Positions 18,374 to 26,772 of a DNA stretch of 64,000 nucleotides are shown here, one piece after another. The translations under genes and the position numbers were made by a program. Position 1 is the stretch's first letter. Each line of letters begins with the position of its first letter. The DNA is from Bacteroides sedimenti. GTDB lineage: Bacteria > Bacteroidota > Bacteroidia > Bacteroidales > Bacteroidaceae. The notes beneath the pieces are model-generated. The model did no database searches. It was not told the origin of the DNA and was given only the letters and a program-made list of their open reading frames with translations. Where the stretch lies: NCBI RefSeq assembly GCF_040365225.1, contig NZ_AP028055.1:558001-622000 (forward strand), given 5' to 3'.

Positions 18374-18381
18374 CAAAAGTA
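18374..18381 (-). promoter_or_regulatory. Candidate -7 box for the GT2-pyrC operon
   Basis: Reads TACTTTTG on the minus strand, an exact TAnnTTTG match, 22 bases before the ATG at 18351. It is divergent from a similar box for mfd. Confidence 0.5.
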
Positions 18382-18424
18382 GTTAATTTATTGTACTTGC
18401 AAAAAGAGAACCGTAGTTTTTTAG

Positions 18425-18432
18425 TATTTTTG
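18425..18432 (+). promoter_or_regulatory. Candidate -7 box for mfd
   Basis: TATTTTTG matches TAnnTTTG and lies 127 bases before ATG 18560, giving mfd a leader of over 100 bases. Confidence 0.4.
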
Positions 18433-18559
18433 CATCAAGAATAAACTCTTTTAGTATGAATTCAATCAATCAATAAGTATTTGTATCGTAATTTCTCTGA
18501 TTTGATTGTTTTTATATGACAGCTGTTTCTCAGGCTGCAGCGAAGCAACGAGATATTTT

Positions 18560-21500
18560 ATGAAAATAACAGAATTACAAAGCTTATATGCCAAGCACCC
18601 CACCGTGGGAGCTGTGGTAAAGCTGTTGGAAGAATCCTCAATAAAGAAGATTTTTCTTGGAGGTTTATGTTCCTCTTCCTCAGCTCTTCACTTTTCAACG
18701 TTGATTAAAAATAGTAAAAAATCATTTGTTTTTATATTGGGTGACCTGGAAGAAGCCGGATATTTCTATCACGATCTGACTCAGATAAACGGATCAGACA
18801 ATATTCTTTTTTTCCCTTCTTCTTATCGAAGAGCAATTAAATACGGACAAAAAGATGCCGCAAACGAAATTCTGAGAACAGAAGTTCTGAGCCGTCTACA
18901 AAAGACTGAAGAGCCTTTGTGTGTGGTGACTTATCCTGATGCATTGGCAGAGAAAGTCGTTTCCAGGAGAGAACTGACTGATAAAACGCTCAAGCTTCAT
19001 GTGGGCGAGCAAGTGGACACCTCTTTTATCACTGATGTATTGTTTAGCTATGGTTTTGAACGAGTTGATTATGTCTATGAGCCAGGACAGTATGCCGTGC
19101 GTGGTAGTATTATTGATGTTTTCTCTTTTTCTTCGGAATACCCTTTCCGGATAGACTTTTTTGGCGATGAAGTAGAGAGTATCAGAAGCTTTGAAGTGGA
19201 TACCCAGCTGTCAAAGGAGAAGAAAGATAATATCTCAATTGTACCCGAACTGACAAAAGGAACAGGAGAGGACGTATCCTTTCTGGATTTCATTCCTGAG
19301 GATACTATTCTGGGTACCAAAGATTTTTTATGGCTTCGCGAACGAATTCAGGCAGTGCATGATGAGGCTCTTTCTCCGCAGGCTTTGATAGCCCAGGAAG
19401 AGGATGGAAACGAGTTTGTAAATCTGGAACAAAAACTGATTGACGGATCGGAGTTCACTGTTCGTGCACTTGACTTCAGACGGATCGAGTTTGGGAACAG
19501 ACCAACAGGAACACCTGACGCTTCTCTGGACTTTGATTGTTCTGCCCAGCCCATCTTCCATAAGAATTTCGATTTGGTGAGTAGCTCGTTGAAAGGGTAT
19601 CTCGAAAAGAACTATCAGATCTATATTTTGTCAGATAGTGCCAAGCAGACAGATCGTATTCGGGCAATTTTTGAGGACCGGAATGATGATATTGTTTTTA
19701 CGGCAGTTGATAAAACACTCCATGAAGGCTTTGTGGACAAGACATTACGATGTTGCTTTTTTACAGATCATCAGATATTTGATAGATTTCATAAATATAA
19801 TCTAAAGAGTGACAGTGCTAGAAGCGGAAAGGTTGCTCTTACTTTGAAAGAGCTGAATCAGTTTCAGACAGGCGACTATGTGGTACACACTGATCATGGG
19901 ATTGGTCGTTTTGCCGGCCTTATCCGTGTCCCGACCGGAAACACTACACAAGAAGTTATAAAGCTGGTGTACCAGAATGAAGATGTGGTTTTTGTGAGCA
20001 TTCATTCCTTGCATAAGGTTTCAAAGTATAAAGGAAAAGAAGGTGACCCTCCCAGATTAAATAAACTGGGAACAGGTGCCTGGGAAAAGCTAAAAGAGAA
20101 AACAAAATCGAAGATCAAGGACATTGCTCGTGATTTGATTAAATTATACGCCCAACGGAAAGAGGAGAAAGGCTTTAGTTATAGCAAAGACTCATTTCTA
20201 CAACACGAGTTGGAAGCATCGTTTATATATGAAGATACCCCCGACCAACTGAAAACTACGCAAGACGTGAAAAACGATATGGAGCGGGAGATGCCGATGG
20301 ACCGCCTGATATGTGGAGATGTTGGTTTTGGAAAAACAGAAATTGCTGTTCGGGCAGCCTTTAAAGCAGTTACTGATAATAAACAGGTGGCAGTATTAGT
20401 GCCGACAACGGTACTTGCCTTGCAACATTATAAGACATTCAGCGATCGATTAAAGGATTTTCCTTGCAAGATTGATTACCTGAGTCGCGCTCGTAAACCG
20501 GGAGATGTAAAGAACATTGAGAAGGATTTGAAAGAGGGAAATATCGGAATTATTATCGGTACGCATAAAATTATCGGAAAAGGAGTGAAGTTTAAGGATC
20601 TTGGATTACTCATTATTGATGAGGAACAAAAATTCGGGGTATCCGTAAAAGAGAAACTCCGACAGCTTAAGGTTAATGTGGACACGTTGACTATGACTGC
20701 AACACCTATTCCTAGAACATTGCAGTTCTCTTTGATGGGAGCCCGGGATCTTTCGGTTATCAGTACTCCTCCGCCAAACCGCTATCCTATACAGACCGAA
20801 GTACATACCTTTAACGAGGATATTATCAAGGAAGCAATTAATTTTGAGATGAGCCGCAACGGACAGATTTTTCTGGTGAATAATCGCATTCAGAATATTT
20901 ATGAACTGGAGTCGCTAATACATCGCTTGGTTCCTGATGCTCGAATTTGTGTAGGTCATGGACAGATGGAACCTGATAAGCTCGAAAAGATAATTATGGA
21001 TTTTATTAATTACGACTATGATATTCTGATAGCTACATCTATCATCGAGAGTGGTATAGACATCCCTAACGTAAATACCATTATCATTAATAATGCCCAG
21101 AACTTTGGACTTAGCGATCTTCATCAATTGCGTGGCCGTGTAGGGCGAGGGAATAAGAAAGCATTCTGTTACCTGTTGGCACCACCGCTTAGCGGCCTTA
21201 CTCCAGAGGCTAGAAGACGCCTGCAGGCAATCGAGAATTTCAGTGATTTGGGAAGCGGAATTCATATAGCTATGCAGGACCTGGATATTCGTGGAGCGGG
21301 AAATATGCTTGGTGCAGAACAGAGCGGATTCATCGCAGATTTAGGATATGAGACCTATCAGAAGATTTTGAATGAAGCTGTTCATGAACTGAAAACAAGT
21401 GAGTTCGTTGATCTATATGCAGAAGAAATTGCTGCAGGAGAAGAGAAAATAAGCGGGCAAAGCTTTGTAGAAGAGTGCACAGTGGAAAGTGACCTGGAGT

Positions 21501-21940
21501 TACTCTTTCCAAACGAATATATTCCAAGCAGCAGTGAAAGAATGTTACTATATCGAGAACTGGACAGCATGGAAAAAGACGAAGAGGTTGCAGCTTTCCA
21601 GAGTCGTCTTGAAGACCGTTTCGGTAAAATACCCAAAGAAGGCCTGGAGCTGATGCGCATTGTCAGCCTTAGACGTTATGCAAAAAAACTGGGAGTAGAA
21701 AAAGTATTTCTGAAAGCTGGGAAGATGACTCTTTTCTTTGTGAGCAATCCAGAATCTCCCTATTACCAATCGGAAGCGTTTGATAAGGTAATATCCTACT
21801 TGCAAAAGTACTCTCGAAATTGTCAGCTTCGTGAGCAGCATAACCGAAGAAGTCTGATTGTAAAGAATATTGCGAACGTGGAAACAGCTGTTTGGGTGCT
21901 GAACGAAATGTATTCAATAGATAATGGAAAAACTAAATAA
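18560..21940 (+). CDS. mfd: Transcription-repair coupling factor Mfd
   Basis: An 1126-residue ATP-dependent DNA translocase that removes RNA polymerase stalled at lesions and recruits UvrA. In order: UvrB-like N-terminal domains (about 1-330), the RNA-polymerase-interaction domain (CarD-like, starting LNQFQTGDYVVHTDHGIGRF near 432), helicase motif I CGDVGFGKTE (about 584-593), Walker B IIDEEQ near 685, motif III TMTATPIPRT, the TRG motif region, RGRVGRGNKKAF, and a C-terminal UvrA-binding autoinhibitory domain. I start at ATG 18560 (MKITELQ), because the upstream frame from 18506 has no support. Nothing is missing compared with the usual 1100-1150 residues. It is monocistronic. Confidence 0.96.
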   Translation: MKITELQSLYAKHPTVGAVVKLLEESSIKKIFLGGLCSSSSALHFSTLIKNSKKSFVFILGDLEEAGYFYHDLTQINGSDNILFFPSSYRRAIKYGQKDAANEILRTEVLSRLQKTEEPLCVVTYPDALAEKVVSRRELTDKTLKLHVGEQVDTSFITDVLFSYGFERVDYVYEPGQYAVRGSIIDVFSFSSEYPFRIDFFGDEVESIRSFEVDTQLSKEKKDNISIVPELTKGTGEDVSFLDFIPEDTILGTKDFLWLRERIQAVHDEALSPQALIAQEEDGNEFVNLEQKLIDGSEFTVRALDFRRIEFGNRPTGTPDASLDFDCSAQPIFHKNFDLVSSSLKGYLEKNYQIYILSDSAKQTDRIRAIFEDRNDDIVFTAVDKTLHEGFVDKTLRCCFFTDHQIFDRFHKYNLKSDSARSGKVALTLKELNQFQTGDYVVHTDHGIGRFAGLIRVPTGNTTQEVIKLVYQNEDVVFVSIHSLHKVSKYKGKEGDPPRLNKLGTGAWEKLKEKTKSKIKDIARDLIKLYAQRKEEKGFSYSKDSFLQHELEASFIYEDTPDQLKTTQDVKNDMEREMPMDRLICGDVGFGKTEIAVRAAFKAVTDNKQVAVLVPTTVLALQHYKTFSDRLKDFPCKIDYLSRARKPGDVKNIEKDLKEGNIGIIIGTHKIIGKGVKFKDLGLLIIDEEQKFGVSVKEKLRQLKVNVDTLTMTATPIPRTLQFSLMGARDLSVISTPPPNRYPIQTEVHTFNEDIIKEAINFEMSRNGQIFLVNNRIQNIYELESLIHRLVPDARICVGHGQMEPDKLEKIIMDFINYDYDILIATSIIESGIDIPNVNTIIINNAQNFGLSDLHQLRGRVGRGNKKAFCYLLAPPLSGLTPEARRRLQAIENFSDLGSGIHIAMQDLDIRGAGNMLGAEQSGFIADLGYETYQKILNEAVHELKTSEFVDLYAEEIAAGEEKISGQSFVEECTVESDLELLFPNEYIPSSSERMLLYRELDSMEKDEEVAAFQSRLEDRFGKIPKEGLELMRIVSLRRYAKKLGVEKVFLKAGKMTLFFVSNPESPYYQSEAFDKVISYLQKYSRNCQLREQHNRRSLIVKNIANVETAVWVLNEMYSIDNGKTK

Positions 21941-22270
21941 AATGGCAAATCTATGGAGATAGTATATGGTATTATTATGCTCCGCTCTGCGCAACTCCTT
22001 TGTACATCGCATTAGCTTGCTAATTTATAAAATGCATAGCTGGATAATTTTCTTCTGGGTTTATGTCTTCATAAAGTTAATTCCGACAAACTTATCAAAG
22101 ATGGTCCCTGGTATATAACTTTCAACTATAAAAGAGCCTTTTTACAATCCATGATATTATTGAAATGGCTCTTTTATAATTGAATGAAGTTGAAAAATAA
22201 GAATCTGTTCCTTTTCAGGTCCGGGCTTATACATTTATAGTGAAAGTTCGACTGTGGAATATTTAATTGC
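21941..22270. other. Intergenic region with a weak hairpin
   Basis: Between convergent mfd and the MG2/plug gene. AAAAGAGCC (22130-22138) can pair with GGCTCTTTT (22167-22175) over a 28-base loop, the best terminator candidate here. Nothing else is recognisable. Confidence 0.4.
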
Positions 22271-24163
22271 TTATAAAACGGTTATTTCTTTTTGATCCTG
22301 AATGATGTTTTTCCCTTCATCCAAGCCTTCAACTATGATCTGATACTTTCCAGGTTTTGATGGGAGCACTATTTTGCACTCGGTCAGCTTATTTGCTGTA
22401 GTTCGGAGAAATTGAGGATTCCTATAATCGCATGATATATTTGGAGATAGTCCTAACGGATAATAATTTATACCCTGAGATTTTACACTTGGTTTAAGGC
22501 CTTTCCCATTTTTTGTCTTAATAGATACTACCCCATAAAGATTACCGGGACCATAAATATTGGCTCGTGAAGGAGGTATAAATTCTACAGAAGAGATTTC
22601 GTAGATATTGGTCATATAGAATATATTATCAGGATTTCCATATTTTATTCCATCAAGAATTATTGGAACTTCGCCCATTCTTCCTCTAAGACCATTTGTA
22701 TCAGCTTGATTTAAGATTGAATGCCCTCTTGTTGATCTTAAATAAGGACGATTGGCTTCATCAAAATCAACCTGAACTCCGATTAACCTCCTGAAAACAC
22801 CTTCTAAATCATTGTAAGCGTTTTTTTCTATATCGTTCGCATCAATGTAGTTTTTTTTATAAAAGTGAACTGAGGAAGGTTCTTCTTTATTAACTTTTGC
22901 TTGAATAACGATTTCTGGTACCCAATTTAATTTGTCTGTTTCCCAACTTATTCCTGCCGATTCCAATGTTGAATCAGCTTTATTTTTCCATTCTACTGGT
23001 GGTATCTTTATACCCGGTAAGGTATCTTTAACTATCTCAACTTCGTAATCGTTATTTTTCCCTTTAATGTTATATGCCTGAAGAAAGAAAGATGCACCTT
23101 CAGGATAATCATCTACCCCCATCACAAATGAACCATCTTTTGTAATATCTGTGTCATAACAAAGTGAGCGTTTGTTATCGAATGCAATGACACTGCCTTT
23201 TTTTAGTTTACCTATAAACTTACTAATATGCCCACGAATGCTCAATACCTGTTCCGGATAAATAGAATAAGGATATTTTTTTAGCAAAATTTGTTTGTAA
23301 CTGTCACCTTTATCAACCACAGGTTGAAGTAGTTGGGTATAAAAGTTCGGATTATTATGATTGATGTCGCTCACTTGTTTTATATGTAATAGTATGTTTG
23401 CTTTTTTAGTTAATGCAGGGAATGAGAGCTTTAAAGTGTCCGAGGCTTTATAAGTGTCTCCGTATAACTGAATGTTGAATGATGTATTTTCAGGTTCTTC
23501 TTTCACATTAATCACTCGGTGGAAAACAATGTTGTCAGCTTCATCCGTTACAAAACAATCGAGTAGATAAGGAGGTTTCTTTATGATAGAAACACAGCCT
23601 AGTGGTTGTTCTGATAGAGAATATGTACTCATAAATCCATCTCCTGCTGAGATGGTTAATTGGAATTTACCTTGTTTGGTGTAACATGAATCATATTGAT
23701 AACTGAGGTTCCCATCTTTGTAGAGTAATTGCAAAGGGAACATTTTGTTTTCTTTAGGTAAAAAGACAGCCTGTTTTATATTCTGACCAACTTCAATAAT
23801 GTGTAGAGGAAAAGACCCCGGAGAGAAGTTTTGCATCATTTTTGTATAAGCGCGGATAAATATGGTGCTTTTATCCGAAACTGAATCAAGGACTATGTAA
23901 GAGCTAAATGAACCATTCCTACAACTTATTTTGCTCCTTTTAAGGACTTTTGCATTTCTGTCAATTAACTCTAAGTAGCAATAGTTACTTAGATTACTTA
24001 TTTTTACGGCATCGGGGTTTAAAACTAATCCGCAAATGTACATAGTGTCGTTTAGCGAATAGGCCGATTTATCTGTTACAAAATAGATTGATTCACTAAA
24101 ACCATTAGCTTTAATTGTTGTAATAGCCATCAGGAATAGCAAAATTGCAAATGACTTTTTCAT
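22271..24163 (-). CDS. Secreted MG2-like / TonB plug-domain protein
   Basis: A 630-residue exported protein (signal peptide 1-19, ITTIKA-N). The N-terminus (SIYFVTDKSAYSLNDTMYICG, about 25-45) has the macroglobulin MG2-like pattern, followed by beta-rich regions. Around residues 445-555 lies a segment resembling a TonB-dependent receptor plug: NDLEGVFRRLIGVQVDF, a GHSILNQ stretch, IILDGIKYGNPDNIFYMTNIYEISSVEFIPPSRANIYGPGNLYGVVSIKTKNG. The protein ends about 75 residues later with beta strands, so no 22-strand barrel can follow. This MG2-plus-plug type is found in Bacteroidetes. Its role is unknown, perhaps envelope assembly or partnering a barrel in trans. Confidence 0.75.
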   Translation of the reverse strand: MKKSFAILLFLMAITTIKANGFSESIYFVTDKSAYSLNDTMYICGLVLNPDAVKISNLSNYCYLELIDRNAKVLKRSKISCRNGSFSSYIVLDSVSDKSTIFIRAYTKMMQNFSPGSFPLHIIEVGQNIKQAVFLPKENKMFPLQLLYKDGNLSYQYDSCYTKQGKFQLTISAGDGFMSTYSLSEQPLGCVSIIKKPPYLLDCFVTDEADNIVFHRVINVKEEPENTSFNIQLYGDTYKASDTLKLSFPALTKKANILLHIKQVSDINHNNPNFYTQLLQPVVDKGDSYKQILLKKYPYSIYPEQVLSIRGHISKFIGKLKKGSVIAFDNKRSLCYDTDITKDGSFVMGVDDYPEGASFFLQAYNIKGKNNDYEVEIVKDTLPGIKIPPVEWKNKADSTLESAGISWETDKLNWVPEIVIQAKVNKEEPSSVHFYKKNYIDANDIEKNAYNDLEGVFRRLIGVQVDFDEANRPYLRSTRGHSILNQADTNGLRGRMGEVPIILDGIKYGNPDNIFYMTNIYEISSVEFIPPSRANIYGPGNLYGVVSIKTKNGKGLKPSVKSQGINYYPLGLSPNISCDYRNPQFLRTTANKLTECKIVLPSKPGKYQIIVEGLDEGKNIIQDQKEITVL

Positions 24164-24245
24164 AGCTTTCTTTAGGTTAATAGTTCATTATACAATGAAA
24201 GGAATAAGTTGCTATTGTCTTATATAGGTATAATTGTACAAGCGA

Positions 24246-24253
24246 CAAATGTA
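24246..24253 (-). promoter_or_regulatory. Candidate -7 box for the MG2/plug gene
   Basis: Reads TACATTTG on the minus strand, matching TAnnTTTG, 82 bases before the ATG at 24163. The rest of the 310-base gap is AT-rich; a loose inverted repeat TATCCAG/CTGGATA spans 24393-24434. Confidence 0.45.
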
Positions 24254-24473
24254 TTAAAAATATTGATAATTCAAATTTTAATTTGATTATTTTTTTTATT
24301 TCTGATTTTACGAAATGTGTGTGAGGTAATATTTTTGAAAATACTTTTTAATAGCTCAATATGTTTTGTGCTAGAAAGGTAGAAATACAAAGTATCCAGC
24401 TTAAATACAATATATTAAGTATCAAAACTGGATAAAATTATTTATCGATATAGTTGAAGTGGTGTAAATTAAG

Positions 24474-26294
24474 TTACTTTCCGTATAGCTTGTTGATTAG
24501 GTCCTTTCTTCCTATTTTATTTAATTCTGAGATAATCTGATTTTTATACTCGCGTTTATACCAGAAAAAGAATTGCCGTTGAGCCAGTTTCTCTTTTGGG
24601 TTTCGGGCTGTGAATGCCGGTTCTAATGTGTATGGGTGATATCCGGTATAATAGATCTCCGTTGCTACTGTCATTGGAGTAGGGGTGAAGTCTTGTACCT
24701 GTTCCAAATGAAAATTCAGATTTTTTGTAATAACAGCCAATTCAGCCATATCTTCTTCTTTACAACCAGGATGAGAAGATATAAAATAAGGTATGAGTTG
24801 TTGGTTGAGGCAAAGCTCCTTATTTAGTTTGTCGAATGTTTTCTTGAATTGTTGAAACTGTGAAAAGGATGGTTTCCGCATCATATTAAGTACCCGGTCC
24901 GAAGTATGTTCAGGAGCGACCTTAAGACGTCCGCTCACATGCTTGGCTATCAGTTCACGCGTATATTCAGCAGTCGATTTGTTCACGCCCGGATCCTTAC
25001 TGTCATGTTGCAACAGATCGTAACGCACTCCGCTTCCTATAAACGATTTCTTTATTCCCTTAATTGCATCCACAGAGTGGTATATGTCCAGTAATGGTCT
25101 ATGGTCGGTATTTAAGTTTGGACAAACTTTAGGATGGATGCAGGAAGGTCGTTTGCATTTCCTGCAAATTGACAAGTCTTTGCCACCCATGCGATACATA
25201 TTAGCCGATGGTCCGCCCAGATCACTCAGATATCCTTTGAAATCGGGCAGTTCAATCACCTCTTTCACCTCTCTCAGAATTGATTTCTTGCTACGGGATA
25301 CGATGAATTTTCCTTGATGGGCTGAAATAGTACAGAAAGCACACCCTCCAAAACAGCCACGGTGAATATTGACAGAAAACTTAATCATATCATAGGCTGG
25401 AATTCTTTTTCCTTTATATTTAGGATGTGGAAGACGGGTATATGGCAAATCAAATGAGCGGTCCAGTTCTGCTTCTGTCATCGGAGGATATGGAGGATTT
25501 ACGACTAACACATGGGATTCTGCAGCCTGGAGTAGCCTGCTAGCTTCCATTTTGTTACTCTCTTCCTCTATATGGCGAAAATTTTCCGCTTGTTTTTTCT
25601 TATCCTTTAAGCACTCTTCGTGTGAATACAGCCAGATGTCGCTATTATCAGTTGTTATCTCTTCTTTTTTTCGAATGAAAACAGTTTGAGGAATATTTGT
25701 GATTTCTGTAAATGGAATTCCCTTTCCCATCAAATCACAAAGTTCGATGATAGGTTTTTCTCCCATTCCGTAAATCAATAGGTCAGCTCCGGAATCTGCC
25801 AGAATACTTTTGCGTAATTTATCTTCCCAGTAGTCATAATGAGTAAGGCGGCGCATTGAAGCTTCGATGCCTCCCAAAACTACTGGAACATCCGGGTATA
25901 ATTTTTTTAGGATCTGAGTGTAAACTATCGTAGGATAATCTGGACGCATATCTGCTCTTCCATCAGGAGTATATGCATCATCAGAACGGAGGCGACGATT
26001 AGCGGTGTAATGGTTGACCATGGAGTCCATGCACCCAGGAGCAATACCGAAGAACAGACGGGGGCGTCCCAGCTTTTTAAAATCACGAAGGTCGTCCCGC
26101 CAGTTAGGCTGTGGCACAATTGCCACTTTCAGTCCTTCAGCTTCCAGAATACGTCCAATAACCGCTGCGCCAAAAGAAGGATGGTCAATATAGGCATCCC
26201 CGGAAAAAAGGATAACATCTACTTCATTCCATCCACGCAACTCTACCTCTTTTTTGGTAGTAGGCAACCAATCTGTCAGTTTGTACTCTTTCAT
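24474..26294 (-). CDS. YgiQ-family radical SAM protein
   Basis: A 606-residue cytoplasmic enzyme of the YgiQ family. The N-terminal region resembles a cobalamin-binding-like domain (VDVILFSGDAYIDHPSFG, FGIAPGCMDSMVNHYTANRR). The radical SAM cluster motif RGCFGGCAFC lies near residue 310-320, followed by YLSDLGGPSANMYRMGG and a Cys-rich block CRKCKRPSCIHPKVCPN that may hold a second metal site. The C-terminus has the PGCKEEDM and QVQDFTPTP motifs of the family. Its reaction is not established to my knowledge. A TATCTTTG box ends only 5 bases before the ATG, so the mRNA may be leaderless. Confidence 0.9.
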   Translation of the reverse strand: MKEYKLTDWLPTTKKEVELRGWNEVDVILFSGDAYIDHPSFGAAVIGRILEAEGLKVAIVPQPNWRDDLRDFKKLGRPRLFFGIAPGCMDSMVNHYTANRRLRSDDAYTPDGRADMRPDYPTIVYTQILKKLYPDVPVVLGGIEASMRRLTHYDYWEDKLRKSILADSGADLLIYGMGEKPIIELCDLMGKGIPFTEITNIPQTVFIRKKEEITTDNSDIWLYSHEECLKDKKKQAENFRHIEEESNKMEASRLLQAAESHVLVVNPPYPPMTEAELDRSFDLPYTRLPHPKYKGKRIPAYDMIKFSVNIHRGCFGGCAFCTISAHQGKFIVSRSKKSILREVKEVIELPDFKGYLSDLGGPSANMYRMGGKDLSICRKCKRPSCIHPKVCPNLNTDHRPLLDIYHSVDAIKGIKKSFIGSGVRYDLLQHDSKDPGVNKSTAEYTRELIAKHVSGRLKVAPEHTSDRVLNMMRKPSFSQFQQFKKTFDKLNKELCLNQQLIPYFISSHPGCKEEDMAELAVITKNLNFHLEQVQDFTPTPMTVATEIYYTGYHPYTLEPAFTARNPKEKLAQRQFFFWYKREYKNQIISELNKIGRKDLINKLYGK

Positions 26295-26299
26295 GGCTG

Positions 26300-26307
26300 C
26301 AAAGATA
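26300..26307 (-). promoter_or_regulatory. -7 box TATCTTTG abutting the ygiQ start codon
   Basis: TATCTTTG on the minus strand is followed by CAGCC and then ATG. At usual spacing the transcript would start at or next to the ATG. Confidence 0.5.
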
Positions 26308-26385
26308 GGTATTTTACCTTAATATGAATCTATATTCAGGTTAATTGACATATCCCGTGTGGATGGAACAAAGAAAGCTGTGAAC

Positions 26386-26712
26386 TTATTCAGCTTCTGT
26401 AGCTATTTCTTCTACCGGGATTTTGGCTTCCCACTCTTTATAAAGATTGATCAACTGTTGAAGTCCGAAGGCTTTCATATTATTATGATAAATGACATCT
26501 ATGCATAGATCCAGTAAATCCTTGCAATCGCTTTCTTGTGAAGCGATTAATGACCGTATATTCATTCTGAGCTTTTCCAGATCCAGTTCGCTCACCACCC
26601 CGTTGCTGCTTATCAGATGGTGAAACAACATATATTTTTGGATAGTCAGCAGATTCTCTTCAGAAATTTCCAGGCTTCTGGACCCGGATACATTAGCTTG
26701 TATTGTGTACAT
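26386..26712 (-). CDS. Small hypothetical protein, 108 residues
   Basis: I do not recognise this protein. It is soluble and mostly helical, with an acidic C-terminus (KIPVEEIATEAE). It has conserved-looking blocks ENLLTIQKYMLFHHLISSNG (about 19-38) and CIDVIYHNNMKAFGLQQLI. There is no signal peptide and no metal motif. It has its own promoter (TATCTTTG at 26744) and sits between ygiQ and a secreted amidase-like gene. Its clean codon structure and promoter make it a real gene. Function unknown. Confidence 0.7.
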   Translation of the reverse strand: MYTIQANVSGSRSLEISEENLLTIQKYMLFHHLISSNGVVSELDLEKLRMNIRSLIASQESDCKDLLDLCIDVIYHNNMKAFGLQQLINLYKEWEAKIPVEEIATEAE

Positions 26713-26743
26713 GGTATCTTTGTTTTTAGGTTATACGTATAAG

Positions 26744-26751
26744 CAAAGATA
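26744..26751 (-). promoter_or_regulatory. Candidate -7 box for the 108-residue gene
   Basis: Reads TATCTTTG on the minus strand, 31 bases before ATG 26712. Confidence 0.5.
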
Positions 26752-26772
26752 GAAATAATAATGAGAATCCTT

